DNA of 48,578 bases from the IMG/VR virus record IMGVR_UViG_3300049489_000027, positions 1-48,578 of that record; one strand, written 5' to 3'. A program made the position numbers and the translations under genes. Source of the DNA: a virus. The notes below the pieces were generated by a model. The model worked only from the letters and a program-made list of their open reading frames with translations, was not told the DNA's origin and made no database searches. Shown in pieces: positions 27,501-32,941 of the stretch; within the stretch, counting starts at the first letter, position 1; each line of letters begins with the position of its first letter.

Positions 27501-28583
27501 AACCATATATAGGGCAAGGTCTTTTACGCTTCCTCCCAGTCCTTCAACAACAGTACCAGCGCGAGGAATGGCTTCCACCAAATCCTGTAGCGATGCGGAG
27601 GTTTGGTTTTCAACGGCGTTCAAGAATAGAACGGAGTCGGCAACTTCGTCAGTAGACATCTTGAATGCAGACTGCAGAGCGACCGTTGCCTTCATTGCTG
27701 TTTGTCTATCTACTTCTCCAAGAGTCGCAAGTTTTGTGGTTTGCCTGGTCATATCGGCCAGTGCCTCTCCTTCAAACCCTGTCGCCGCCAGGTCAGCCAT
27801 AAGCGCTGCTGTTTCTGTTCCGGCCTGTCCATACACCCTAGCCATTTCACTAGCGACCTTCATGGCATCCTGCCTTACCATTTCAGATTGTTCTCTGAAT
27901 TCTTCTCCGAAGGTGAACCCGGAACCATAAACTTTTTGAAGCCTTACCAATTCCTTGTCCATGTCCATGAAAGTTTTAGCGGCAAGTCCTCCGAGCATCA
28001 TCATTGGAACGGTGAACCCAACCATCAACTGACGACCGGCCCACTGCGTATTTTTTCCAAAGTTCACCATGTGGGTAAGGCCTTGCTGAGCGTGATGGTT
28101 AAAGATCTCCCAGCCCTTGTTTGCTGTTCGCATCTGTGTGGCAAAATCTGCCGGAAGCCCAGTGGGAGTTGCTACAGCAACCTGCATCTGGCCCAACGCG
28201 TTTCTTCCGAGCGGGGTAACTACAGAGTTCTGCAACCTTATTTGCTGGTTTGCCAGGTCTCTAATCGCACCTGACTGACCTCTCAGATACCTCATACTTT
28301 CTGAGAAATATTGACGTCCAGTAAGTCTTGCACGCTCAAGAGATTTTGCATAGTCATCTGTTGAATTTCTAAGCGTTACAGTTTGTGTTGTAAATTGTCC
28401 AGAAGAAGCGAGTAGTTGATTGAATTGTCTTGTGGCATTCTGAAAGTCCATAGAGCCAAGCCCCTTCTGAACCATTGCAGTAAGGGCACCGGTCTGCTGC
28501 AACTCAGCATTAATAGCCTGAATCTGACCACTCAGGCTAGACATATTACCAGTTACAAGAAAATCAATCCGTACTTGTTCCAT
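21540..28583 (-). CDS. Tape measure protein with lytic transglycosylase-like and M23 peptidase domains
   Basis: A 2347-residue tape measure that sets tail length. A TP901-type core is near residues 280-400 (TKLATLGEVDRQTAMKATVA onward). Hydrophobic segments occur near 540-575 and 1150-1208, and a long charged coiled coil near 1600-1795. A lysozyme-like domain near 2030-2150 has MQESTLHN with a candidate catalytic Glu and the motif SLGLFQQRPSMGWG. An M23 LytM domain near 2210-2310 has HGRTGLDVP and PHLHFE, the zinc-binding His/Asp/His set. At about 1.5 angstrom per residue the tail would be up to roughly 350 nm; the hydrolase parts may not count. The ATG overlaps the upstream stop as TGATG. 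Confidence 0.95.
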   Translation of the reverse strand: MEQVRIDFLVTGNMSSLSGQIQAINAELQQTGALTAMVQKGLGSMDFQNATRQFNQLLASSGQFTTQTVTLRNSTDDYAKSLERARLTGRQYFSESMRYLRGQSGAIRDLANQQIRLQNSVVTPLGRNALGQMQVAVATPTGLPADFATQMRTANKGWEIFNHHAQQGLTHMVNFGKNTQWAGRQLMVGFTVPMMMLGGLAAKTFMDMDKELVRLQKVYGSGFTFGEEFREQSEMVRQDAMKVASEMARVYGQAGTETAALMADLAATGFEGEALADMTRQTTKLATLGEVDRQTAMKATVALQSAFKMSTDEVADSVLFLNAVENQTSASLQDLVEAIPRAGTVVEGLGGSVKDLALYMVAMREGGISAAEGANALKSGLSSIIAPAPAAVEFMKEFGINLPAIVQANAGKLTPTLMAFQDQLKGLDDLARQQVITKLFGKYQFARMNAFFNNLDAKGSQTQDVIRLMGTSIEDLSKLADQETRAQAESVSGQWTRAWEEFKMSLNGVGEEMLKWGTVALEVVNKVFKFINENDIAKSLLKWGGLALTIVGPIIMAMGLFGNMIGMLLKGILRLVNGFKVLKSGQGISSTFKMLSADTLQVTEGFEMLDKEIYDHAKAQDVVAQGAREWAAAMEGVTAATLETVAAIETLTSAQQQSIRATQSGLGIRSMPGMVRAHDLPRNPGMIPTASGPVAHSDIMLQNLQRIGYLPAEMTSQEFAKVSQRLNLGAYGYSIQSFEANDIAKNTPQMFAGTLAGPVSTQQSAAMIDPQRFLAQKTAVLQALGAEKAAVDAWAAESMAKIRAMQQAQGTQLDAATLHTTIFTDGLATLGSTFDQISAKLNVREALLKADDSKWATPSRDKVVMDAFLAAGGSAAILDMDMEALSNAVNAAQVEINAMDTAAMQRSITSWAESADASSAQFDMLKRQAQVAGASMEIAGTKFSQTSLEGLEAAEQRVIQKLDQTNAAMSDTDEKINMSDVSFVAVENANGKYVAAVNKMTGQVYAISNQSGRLISGGASKNAAEAAQLATIRMAEATQTQMRSVMAQAMDIMTSQLTAEQQIAALRERGLITESDKLALEMSELTYEERQTAENLEQYILEQKQTIEDGKQAGLATVPGTPGSTVPPVAPPGTGIRGRMGSFFSSPRASMYTGGALMGGAMLGTMLGPEGPVGDIANMTMMGAGIGGMFGPWGLAIGGAAGLITGGLMEAFEASAEESKRRAEEAAAAWNAEFGQINISAEVAEQLKLGKLDIFIRPEVDLAGLGIPLKTASEEYSAAVAEQMKSEIEMIEKMTDRASVVEFGRNMFDNLIASGAEAADALKLVNELMNQTDNEQAFVELELDITLDEKQAEKNIKKRLEDVTSTAVEQFKTSKGYDLEGVINQEGMSNQRQEWWDELGAKSAEAYYNGLKEALDTGAIKANNYFSATARGAEEVVNGMLGPLRKEMGEIFYQGSLGGSARSELQKLGLVGNTIEELADSYNNLTEAEKQAVEEAYFTGSSTLSTEQARELNILTNSLVASGDAYSDYLAKVREADPAIAGNAAEILELRQAQSLDEATVMALARANDLLNESLREQRLLTAFSKSAYKYIPEPEGLEKTNIARLEKSQEEEMEALQESEDEKLEALEKAAEKRERLIQREIDQTNNQYDREIEKIQDAEDARQEAFEKEEERAQRRMEMRNMEISYQEAIANGELYEAARIRMDIAATKKQRDREDKQEKSQDQADKRIEILEKERDKKVRMLEKQLRIEQRMNERALEAAREASEARIEAEQEANEKEIRNAEKTNSKIENNQKQSNDRIEKMMTALRDGDLAEFRKHADALKMTHNDRVNMMMDFAKRKFGDLPGDAWDSVSKAIRSGDWQLIGQLMSGKIRGLSRSQLADISRMYGNRQSVPGPSGGDTAMASGGFVSGPGSGTSDSVNAKLSNGEYVIRQRSVARYGKGAMDAINSGRAMVIPKFADGGQFGMGEPILRGILGPPLDLIASMISSAARKSSGNISMQAGAPGAYGSAAFDAKQLKNAAIIVSVGKNMGASHRDLIIALMTAMQESTLHNYKSAVDHDSLGLFQQRPSMGWGTPKQLTNPKYASRKFFQALFGIENRDSMSLTDAAQAVQRSAYPDAYAKWEDEARAVLSGMSRGGGYVKPFMGAYPVGRTFAEHGRTGLDVPMPEGTPLRAVTNGRLTNNPFASGSYGNWYMLDANGYGFVYAHLSRDKASTGPISAGEIIGYSGNTGNSTGPHLHFEARRAGSFLDQADPHTLGIPGLRKGGKINYDNTVANLHRGETVLTSALTKRFEDNIANAGGNEYNFDVTIENLSSEVDLERAFEKFVVRHENRQAARNGRGRRI

Positions 28584-29017
28584 CAGTATGTGTTATGAAC
28601 TACTCCTTCCTCTATATTTATTCCAAATCCTTCTGATAGTGCCACCTGACCTGTAAGGTTGGCGATGTCATTGTTTGTCGGATCGCCACCCTGAGCGCGA
28701 ATCATTGCATCACGCTTGATTTCTTCAAACGTGCGGGACTCGTTGGACGCGGGGCTATCGGGAAGTGACACTCCTTGCATTGCCGCCTGGAACTTATAGT
28801 CCTTCCACTTGGCCTCTCTCATTGCTTCAAGAGTCGCTAGGAGTTCGGGCATGGATAGAGATTCTTCCAACTCGTCATAATTCTTCCAGATTCCCGTCAG
28901 AAAAACCTCTGCCTCCATTTCCGCTAGGTTTAGATCAGCCCAGGTAGGGCCGTCACTTCCCTTTGTAGATTTGGGTTGCCCATTGAGATACCAGCAGCAA
29001 TCTCTAGGATCTTCCAT
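28583..29017 (-). CDS. Tail assembly chaperone, frameshifted second part (gpT-like)
   Basis: An open frame of 144 residues, in the -1 frame relative to the gene at 28930-29307. It is probably translated only after a -1 slip at 28969-28975. The predicted fusion has 113 residues of the first frame plus 128 of this one, 241 in total, ending just before the tape measure with a TGATG overlap. The independent ATG at 29017 lies inside the first gene without a strong ribosome-binding site. This arrangement matches lambda gpG/gpGT and most siphoviruses. The chaperone pair coats the tape measure during tail assembly. Confidence 0.85.
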   Translation of the reverse strand: MEDPRDCCWYLNGQPKSTKGSDGPTWADLNLAEMEAEVFLTGIWKNYDELEESLSMPELLATLEAMREAKWKDYKFQAAMQGVSLPDSPASNESRTFEEIKRDAMIRAQGGDPTNNDIANLTGQVALSEGFGINIEEGVVHNTY

Positions 29018-29307
29018 ATAGTTGGAAGGTCTAGTGCCTCTTCGAACTTGTCCTCATCGGCCACCAATTCTGGAGCCTGCTTTTCAATGCATATCTTTGT
29101 TGCAGCGATAAGGAATGAAAGCATGGACACATCGTCCTGCTCTGCCATACCCTTTGAGTCTTCTCCTTCGCCTTCCGGCCTGGGAGCGTTCATTTCTTCA
29201 ATAATCGACATGACCCTGCGAAGACGCTTTAGGTCTAGTGGTCGAATCTGAACTTCGGTACCGTCCTGCAGTTCCAAGTCCAAAATTTCATATACAGTAG
29301 TTGCCAA
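28930..29307 (-). CDS. Tail assembly chaperone (gpG-like)
   Basis: A 125-residue helical, acidic protein (MATTVYEILD ... TALPGLI) encoded just before the tape measure, the usual place of gpG-like tail chaperones. The start is TTG at 29307 with a perfect AGGAGG 5 bases upstream. A small part of ribosomes is expected to slip back one base near codon 113 and make the longer gpGT-like product. Transcription probably starts from the promoter at 29332-29360, directly after a terminator behind the major tail gene, which would allow less expression than the tube protein. Confidence 0.88.
   Translation of the reverse strand: MATTVYEILDLELQDGTEVQIRPLDLKRLRRVMSIIEEMNAPRPEGEGEDSKGMAEQDDVSMLSFLIAATKICIEKQAPELVADEDKFEEALDLPTIWKILEIAAGISMGNPNLQREVTALPGLI
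28969..28975 (-). promoter_or_regulatory. -1 programmed ribosomal frameshift site
   Basis: The minus-strand heptamer CCCAAAT fits X_XXY_YYZ: the zero frame reads AAC CCA AAT, and after slipping back one base it reads CCC AAA TCT, exactly the frame of the downstream open reading frame. It is the only good heptamer in the overlap of the two frames. A nearby AAAGGGA is out of phase. Confidence 0.8.
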
Positions 29308-29331
29308 TTTAACCTCCTATTAGTCCCTCTA

Positions 29332-29360
29332 ATTATATAGAAATACAGTGCAAAATGCAA
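29332..29360 (-). promoter_or_regulatory. Sigma70-like promoter for the tail chaperone/tape measure unit
   Basis: Minus-strand TTGCAT (29355-29360) and TATAAT (29332-29337, full match) are separated by 17 bases. The -35 begins right after the terminator stem of the major tail gene. The leader of roughly 20 bases contains the AGGAGG of the chaperone gene. Confidence 0.5.
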
Positions 29361-29403
29361 GGTGGCCGGTTTTTACACCGGCCACCAAGCAACTACTGTA
29401 TTT
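29341..29403 (-). terminator. Rho-independent terminator after the major tail gene, with nested outer stem
   Basis: The inner stem is GGTGGCCGG / CCGGCCACC (29361-29369 and 29378-29386), 9 perfect GC-rich pairs, followed on the minus strand by TTGCATTTTGC. The outer arms AAATACAGT / ACTGTATTT (29341-29349 and 29395-29403) are also a perfect 9-base match. The tail after the stem is only moderately T-rich, so it may be partial. Confidence 0.7.
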
Positions 29404-29408
29404 AATTA

Positions 29409-30119
29409 TCAAACAACGTCTACTACACGACCGTAGGCCGAGTAGGATGCTGCGGTGTCTGGAAGAAGACGGAATGTTACCGGGAACACAGTTGCCTCGC
29501 TACGACGTAGCGAGTGGCTCGAAGCCTCTACGGAAAGAGCACGGTTTGCAAGGTAGACGCGCTGACGGTAGGTGGTCGGAGTGCCTGGAGCGTTTCCGAC
29601 GAATAGAAGAGCCTTCTCAATCGGGGCCTCTCCAAGTTCGCCACCAGAAAGTCTTACGCCTGTGCTTCCTGTAAGAGTTGTGGTTTCTGCAGCCTTTGTG
29701 CCTGGGCTCTGAGCCCAAACGGTAAGCAAGTTGTCGAGAGTTGCCTCTGCGAAAGTCGTAGCAACAGAAACAGTCATCCTCTGCTTGAACAATCTTGCAG
29801 CGTCAAGCAACTGATCAACCTCAACCTCACCGAAGTCTGGCTGGTACTGAACCTCTACACCCTCCTGAGTAAGACCTACGTCTGTAAAGACAGCGCTTCC
29901 GGCTGCTGCAGTAATTCCAGCACCCTGGAACCCACCAGCAACAGAAACCGTAGTGCCAGTTGTAAGTCCACGAACCCATCCACGGAAGTCCTTTCCTGCA
30001 CCCACGGTAGACTTTAGGGCGTTCCAGAGAGTGTCTCCGGTTGCCGAATAGTCTGAACTGTAAGAACCGATTGCGACGTTTGCCGCACCAACAATTACGT
30101 TAGTTGTACTTTGTGCCAT
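29409..30119 (-). CDS. Major tail (tube) protein
   Basis: A 236-residue protein with a beta-rich tube-protein pattern, including GVEVQYQPDFGEVEVDQLLD and a C-terminal VFPVTFRLLPDTAASYSAYG. It lies between the connector genes and the tail chaperones, where the tube subunit is expected, and it is bracketed by its own promoter-like element and a strong terminator, as suits a highly expressed structural gene. The ATG at 30119 follows GGGAGGTGA by about 10 bases. It would assemble into hexameric rings along the tape measure. Confidence 0.87.
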   Translation of the reverse strand: MAQSTTNVIVGAANVAIGSYSSDYSATGDTLWNALKSTVGAGKDFRGWVRGLTTGTTVSVAGGFQGAGITAAAGSAVFTDVGLTQEGVEVQYQPDFGEVEVDQLLDAARLFKQRMTVSVATTFAEATLDNLLTVWAQSPGTKAAETTTLTGSTGVRLSGGELGEAPIEKALLFVGNAPGTPTTYRQRVYLANRALSVEASSHSLRRSEATVFPVTFRLLPDTAASYSAYGRVVDVV

Positions 30120-30161
30120 ATTTTTATTTCACCTCCCTGTTCATGGAACTTTTTCACTTCG

Positions 30162-30199
30162 CCAGTACCTATAATACTGGTTTATTTCTTATTAAGCAA
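30162..30199 (-). promoter_or_regulatory. Promoter-like element with inverted repeat ahead of the major tail gene
   Basis: Minus-strand TTGCTT (30194-30199) and TATTAT (30171-30176) have 17-base spacing. A perfect inverted repeat CCAGTA / TACTGG (30162-30167 and 30175-30180) surrounds the -10. The repeat could be an operator or a 5' hairpin. The -35 matches consensus at only 3 of 6 positions. Confidence 0.4.
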
Positions 30200-30725
30200 A
30201 TCTCCCGTTTGTCTGGATTTCTCTCGAATATTCGTAGGAAATCACCAAATTCACGCCGTATCTGCCAACAATTTGATCGATTTCATCAGTTGGCAGTCCC
30301 ATCATGATGTCAAAATAGTGGAACTGAAATGTGCTGTCACCGTCATCAAAGTTGTTTACGTCATCCGCTGCCAGATCGAACCTGCGGAACAGATCGTATA
30401 GAAATTCCTTTATTTCGAATAGTTTCTCAAGATCATAGTCGTAGGCCCAAAGACTGACCTCTTCTCGGCAGTTCCAGAATTCTGTATCGTAACCACCCGG
30501 AATAACGATATCGTACACAATCACAGGGGCGTCCGCCGGAAGACCAGCGTCCTGCCATGACCTATTATCCTCGGCCTCTGGAATCTGCTGGATTGGTACT
30601 ACGGGGCTTGAGTCTGTGTAGTGACCGGCAATAAGAATTTCGTTGTCGAAAAGTTCCTGAATCATCCACTTACGAACCTTGTAAAACGCACTCTTTTTGT
30701 AATTAGGCACTTGGCACCATCGCAT
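30192..30725 (-). CDS. Tail terminator-like protein
   Basis: A 177-residue protein located directly before the major tail gene, as are tail terminator proteins of siphoviruses. The C-terminal half is acidic (LEKLFEIKEFLYDLFRRFDL) and then beta-rich (FQFHYFDIMMGLPTDEIDQI). It probably caps the tube and joins it to the head connector. The assignment is from gene order and length; no family motif is definite. The ATG at 30725 overlaps the previous gene by 23 bases; a GTG at 30710 is an alternative start. Confidence 0.62.
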   Translation of the reverse strand: MRWCQVPNYKKSAFYKVRKWMIQELFDNEILIAGHYTDSSPVVPIQQIPEAEDNRSWQDAGLPADAPVIVYDIVIPGGYDTEFWNCREEVSLWAYDYDLEKLFEIKEFLYDLFRRFDLAADDVNNFDDGDSTFQFHYFDIMMGLPTDEIDQIVGRYGVNLVISYEYSREIQTNGRFA

Positions 30726-31542
30726 TAGTGATCTTAGATGCTACAGAATGTGCGTATGCGTCAGAAGGAACATTTATTGTAAGCATGTGTGCTGCCTTTT
30801 CTGCTCCGCGCTTAACCTGACGGCCATAACTCTGAACAGAGTTTGCAGCATCACGACCGCCTACGCCCTTAAAGAATGCAGACATAGCATTCTGAATTCC
30901 ATGATATGTTGGTCTATCAGCATATCTAATATTTACAGGCTTGCTTGTAAATGTAAGACCACTTTTTGACCTATAAGGCGCACCAGGAGGTGTATCAAAT
31001 GCCATATATCTTGCCTTAACAGGACGAACAGTTACAGATTGCCCATACTCCATAACCATTGCCTTGTTCCAAAAAACGTGTCTCTGCTCTACAACGGCCC
31101 CGGTAAACTCGTTTGGAGTACGCTGTGCCTCTGTCAGAGGCACTAGAGACATTGACGGACGGAACCCAAGTTTCATAGAGAAGTTTGCCTTGCCCCTAGA
31201 TGCTGATGGAATAGTCAAGTCAAACAGTCTGGCGCTCGTCTGTCCGACCTTGCCCCATTCGTATGCGTGATGTAGAGAAGATTTATTAGCCCTTGCCATA
31301 GCATTCATGTAAGGAATAAACTTACGCTTTACAGAGTTTTCAATACTACGCTGAATGTTAGCCTGTCCTCGCGGAGAAGAAATACCCCAGGCTACGGTTG
31401 CCACCGCGTTCGCTATAGACTGTGAAATAAGAGGAAGTTCGTTGTGAACCTTGGTATTCTTTCCAATTGTGTTAATCTTGGTGCCGCGAACCGTAAGCGG
31501 GTAACTGTTAATTTCTGCAAATACTGCATCCATATCTGTCAT
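30703..31542 (-). CDS. Head-tail connector / neck protein (HK97 gp10-like)
   Basis: A 279-residue protein with a basic helical first part and a C-terminal beta region. The position, after the head-tail stopper gene and before the tail terminator gene, matches HK97 gp10-like neck proteins. Segments such as NSVKRKFIPYMNAMARANKS and GAPYRSKSGLTF are consistent with that fold but not decisive; it is longer than the usual 120-150 residues. The ATG overlaps the upstream stop as TGATG. Confidence 0.6.
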   Translation of the reverse strand: MTDMDAVFAEINSYPLTVRGTKINTIGKNTKVHNELPLISQSIANAVATVAWGISSPRGQANIQRSIENSVKRKFIPYMNAMARANKSSLHHAYEWGKVGQTSARLFDLTIPSASRGKANFSMKLGFRPSMSLVPLTEAQRTPNEFTGAVVEQRHVFWNKAMVMEYGQSVTVRPVKARYMAFDTPPGAPYRSKSGLTFTSKPVNIRYADRPTYHGIQNAMSAFFKGVGGRDAANSVQSYGRQVKRGAEKAAHMLTINVPSDAYAHSVASKITNAMVPSA

Positions 31543-31997
31543 CAGGCATCACTTCCAGCCAGAGAGGTGCTGTCGCCAGATGTTACCAGAGCGTCGGGCA
31601 ACTTAATATGTACCTCAGATTTGTTGCAGATAATGTCATACTCCATAAAAGATCCAAATGGATCAAAGGTCGGGGTGACTCCCAGAACGATAAACTGTTC
31701 GTCACCATATGGCAGACCGTTAGCATCCTTGATTCCGGCCACAACCCACCCCTCTTCGATTGGGTACATGGTCTTAACACGAAGATAGTGGTAATCGTCC
31801 AACTTGTTGCCCCAGTCTTGTAGGGTTCCAGAGTCTTTTCCTCTTAGATTCGCAAGTCCTCTAGCAACCATCTGAACTTCTACACCATTTAGATACTGAG
31901 CCTTTACCTGGCCCGTATTAGAATTTTGGACAGTAGACTTTTCATAGACAACTCCGGTCATATTGTACTTTCCAGAGGTTACACAGCCACCGATCAT
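31542..31997 (-). CDS. Head-tail stopper-like connector protein
   Basis: A 151-residue beta-rich protein located between the adaptor and neck genes, the usual position of the SPP1 gp16-like stopper. Visible strands include KTMYPIEEGWVVAGI and EQFIVLGVTPTFDPFG. It would close the head exit after packaging and receive the tail. The ATG overlaps the upstream stop as ATGA. Assignment by position and fold type. Confidence 0.6.
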   Translation of the reverse strand: MIGGCVTSGKYNMTGVVYEKSTVQNSNTGQVKAQYLNGVEVQMVARGLANLRGKDSGTLQDWGNKLDDYHYLRVKTMYPIEEGWVVAGIKDANGLPYGDEQFIVLGVTPTFDPFGSFMEYDIICNKSEVHIKLPDALVTSGDSTSLAGSDA

Positions 31998-32884
31998 ATA
32001 AGCACCATCCCAATAGACTTGTACTTAGACAAAATCTGATCAGCGAAGAAGTTTCCGGTGCCCTGGAATTGCTTCTGATTAAATACTACCCTCCAGTCAG
32101 AAGCGTTGATCTGCTCGACAAAGCGCTTCTTCCAAGCGGTCTCCTTGCAGAAGTAATCGTCAGCCAGCAATCTTGCACAGTATTCTACTTCGTCTGGAAC
32201 GGCTTCCCAGCCATAAAGCCCATCAATTGTGTACCAGCGATATTTGTTCCATTTAGTCGAACTAGGTTCTGCAACCCATACCGGCACCTCGTCATATTTG
32301 GTGGCCAGAATGCCGTAATTAGTGTCAGTAATTTCAAGGTTCCTCCCGAATTCGTTGTAGGCTGGATCTCTTGTCCATACGGTCTCGTTATCCATAGCAA
32401 TATTATCTAGTCGAATTATTCTATGGGGTAGAACTAGAACGTTTTGGTCGTTGCCATGCATCTTGATGGAGTCCAGGCGCTGCCCGAACTGCTGACCGGT
32501 GTAGTTATTGATCATATATCTAGCAAACAGTTCTGCATTTTCTAGTTCTAGATCACTAGTTCCTGCCGGGGCTAGGTCACGAAGATCAGCAAAGTTGGCG
32601 TATGGAGTGACTACTGAGATATAGTCTACTCTGGAATAGGTGTCTGCAGAAACTAGATATGTCCACTCTACGCGGAGAGTCTGCTCTACCTCTACCTCAG
32701 AGAATTCTGTTAGAAAGTAATAGACTCCGGTGGACTCTCCCGTGGCCGTGCCGGTGCGTGCGGCAACGTCTGACCCAACAATGGTCAGCGAATAGGTCGG
32801 CGGAGCATCTGCATTTACCGGGGCTCCATCCAGAAAGACATTTAGGTAGACTTTTTCAGTCGATCCTACATAAATTTGTTTCAT
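31994..32884 (-). CDS. Head-tail adaptor with N-terminal Ig-like domain
   Basis: A 296-residue protein. The first 95 residues look like an immunoglobulin-type beta sandwich (YVGSTEKVYLNVFLDGAPV ... VEWTYLVSADTYSRVDYISV). The rest is helical and resembles gp6/gp15-type adaptors (FADLRDLAPAGTSDLELENA, then a helical C-terminus). It would bind below the portal. The ATG at 32884 has GAGGTG about 5 bases upstream, and a promoter-like element is at 32911-32939. The extra Ig-like domain could be exposed at the neck. Confidence 0.65.
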   Translation of the reverse strand: MKQIYVGSTEKVYLNVFLDGAPVNADAPPTYSLTIVGSDVAARTGTATGESTGVYYFLTEFSEVEVEQTLRVEWTYLVSADTYSRVDYISVVTPYANFADLRDLAPAGTSDLELENAELFARYMINNYTGQQFGQRLDSIKMHGNDQNVLVLPHRIIRLDNIAMDNETVWTRDPAYNEFGRNLEITDTNYGILATKYDEVPVWVAEPSSTKWNKYRWYTIDGLYGWEAVPDEVEYCARLLADDYFCKETAWKKRFVEQINASDWRVVFNQKQFQGTGNFFADQILSKYKSIGMVLI

Positions 32885-32910
32885 TCACGCACCTCACAGT
32901 TTGATAATTT

Positions 32911-32939
32911 ATTGTATCACGCATCAGATCAAGAAACAA
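32911..32939 (-). promoter_or_regulatory. Promoter-like element ahead of the connector operon
   Basis: Minus-strand TTGTTT (32934-32939) and TACAAT (32911-32916) have 17-base spacing, with an extended TGA before the -10. It lies in the 57-base gap after the giant repeat gene, where no terminator is visible. The -35 match is 3 of 6. Confidence 0.4.
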
Positions 32940-32941
32940 GG

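Noticed and set aside
28990-29017. Independent start of the second chaperone frame at 29017
   Set aside because: No good ribosome-binding site; the in-phase slip heptamer explains the frame better.
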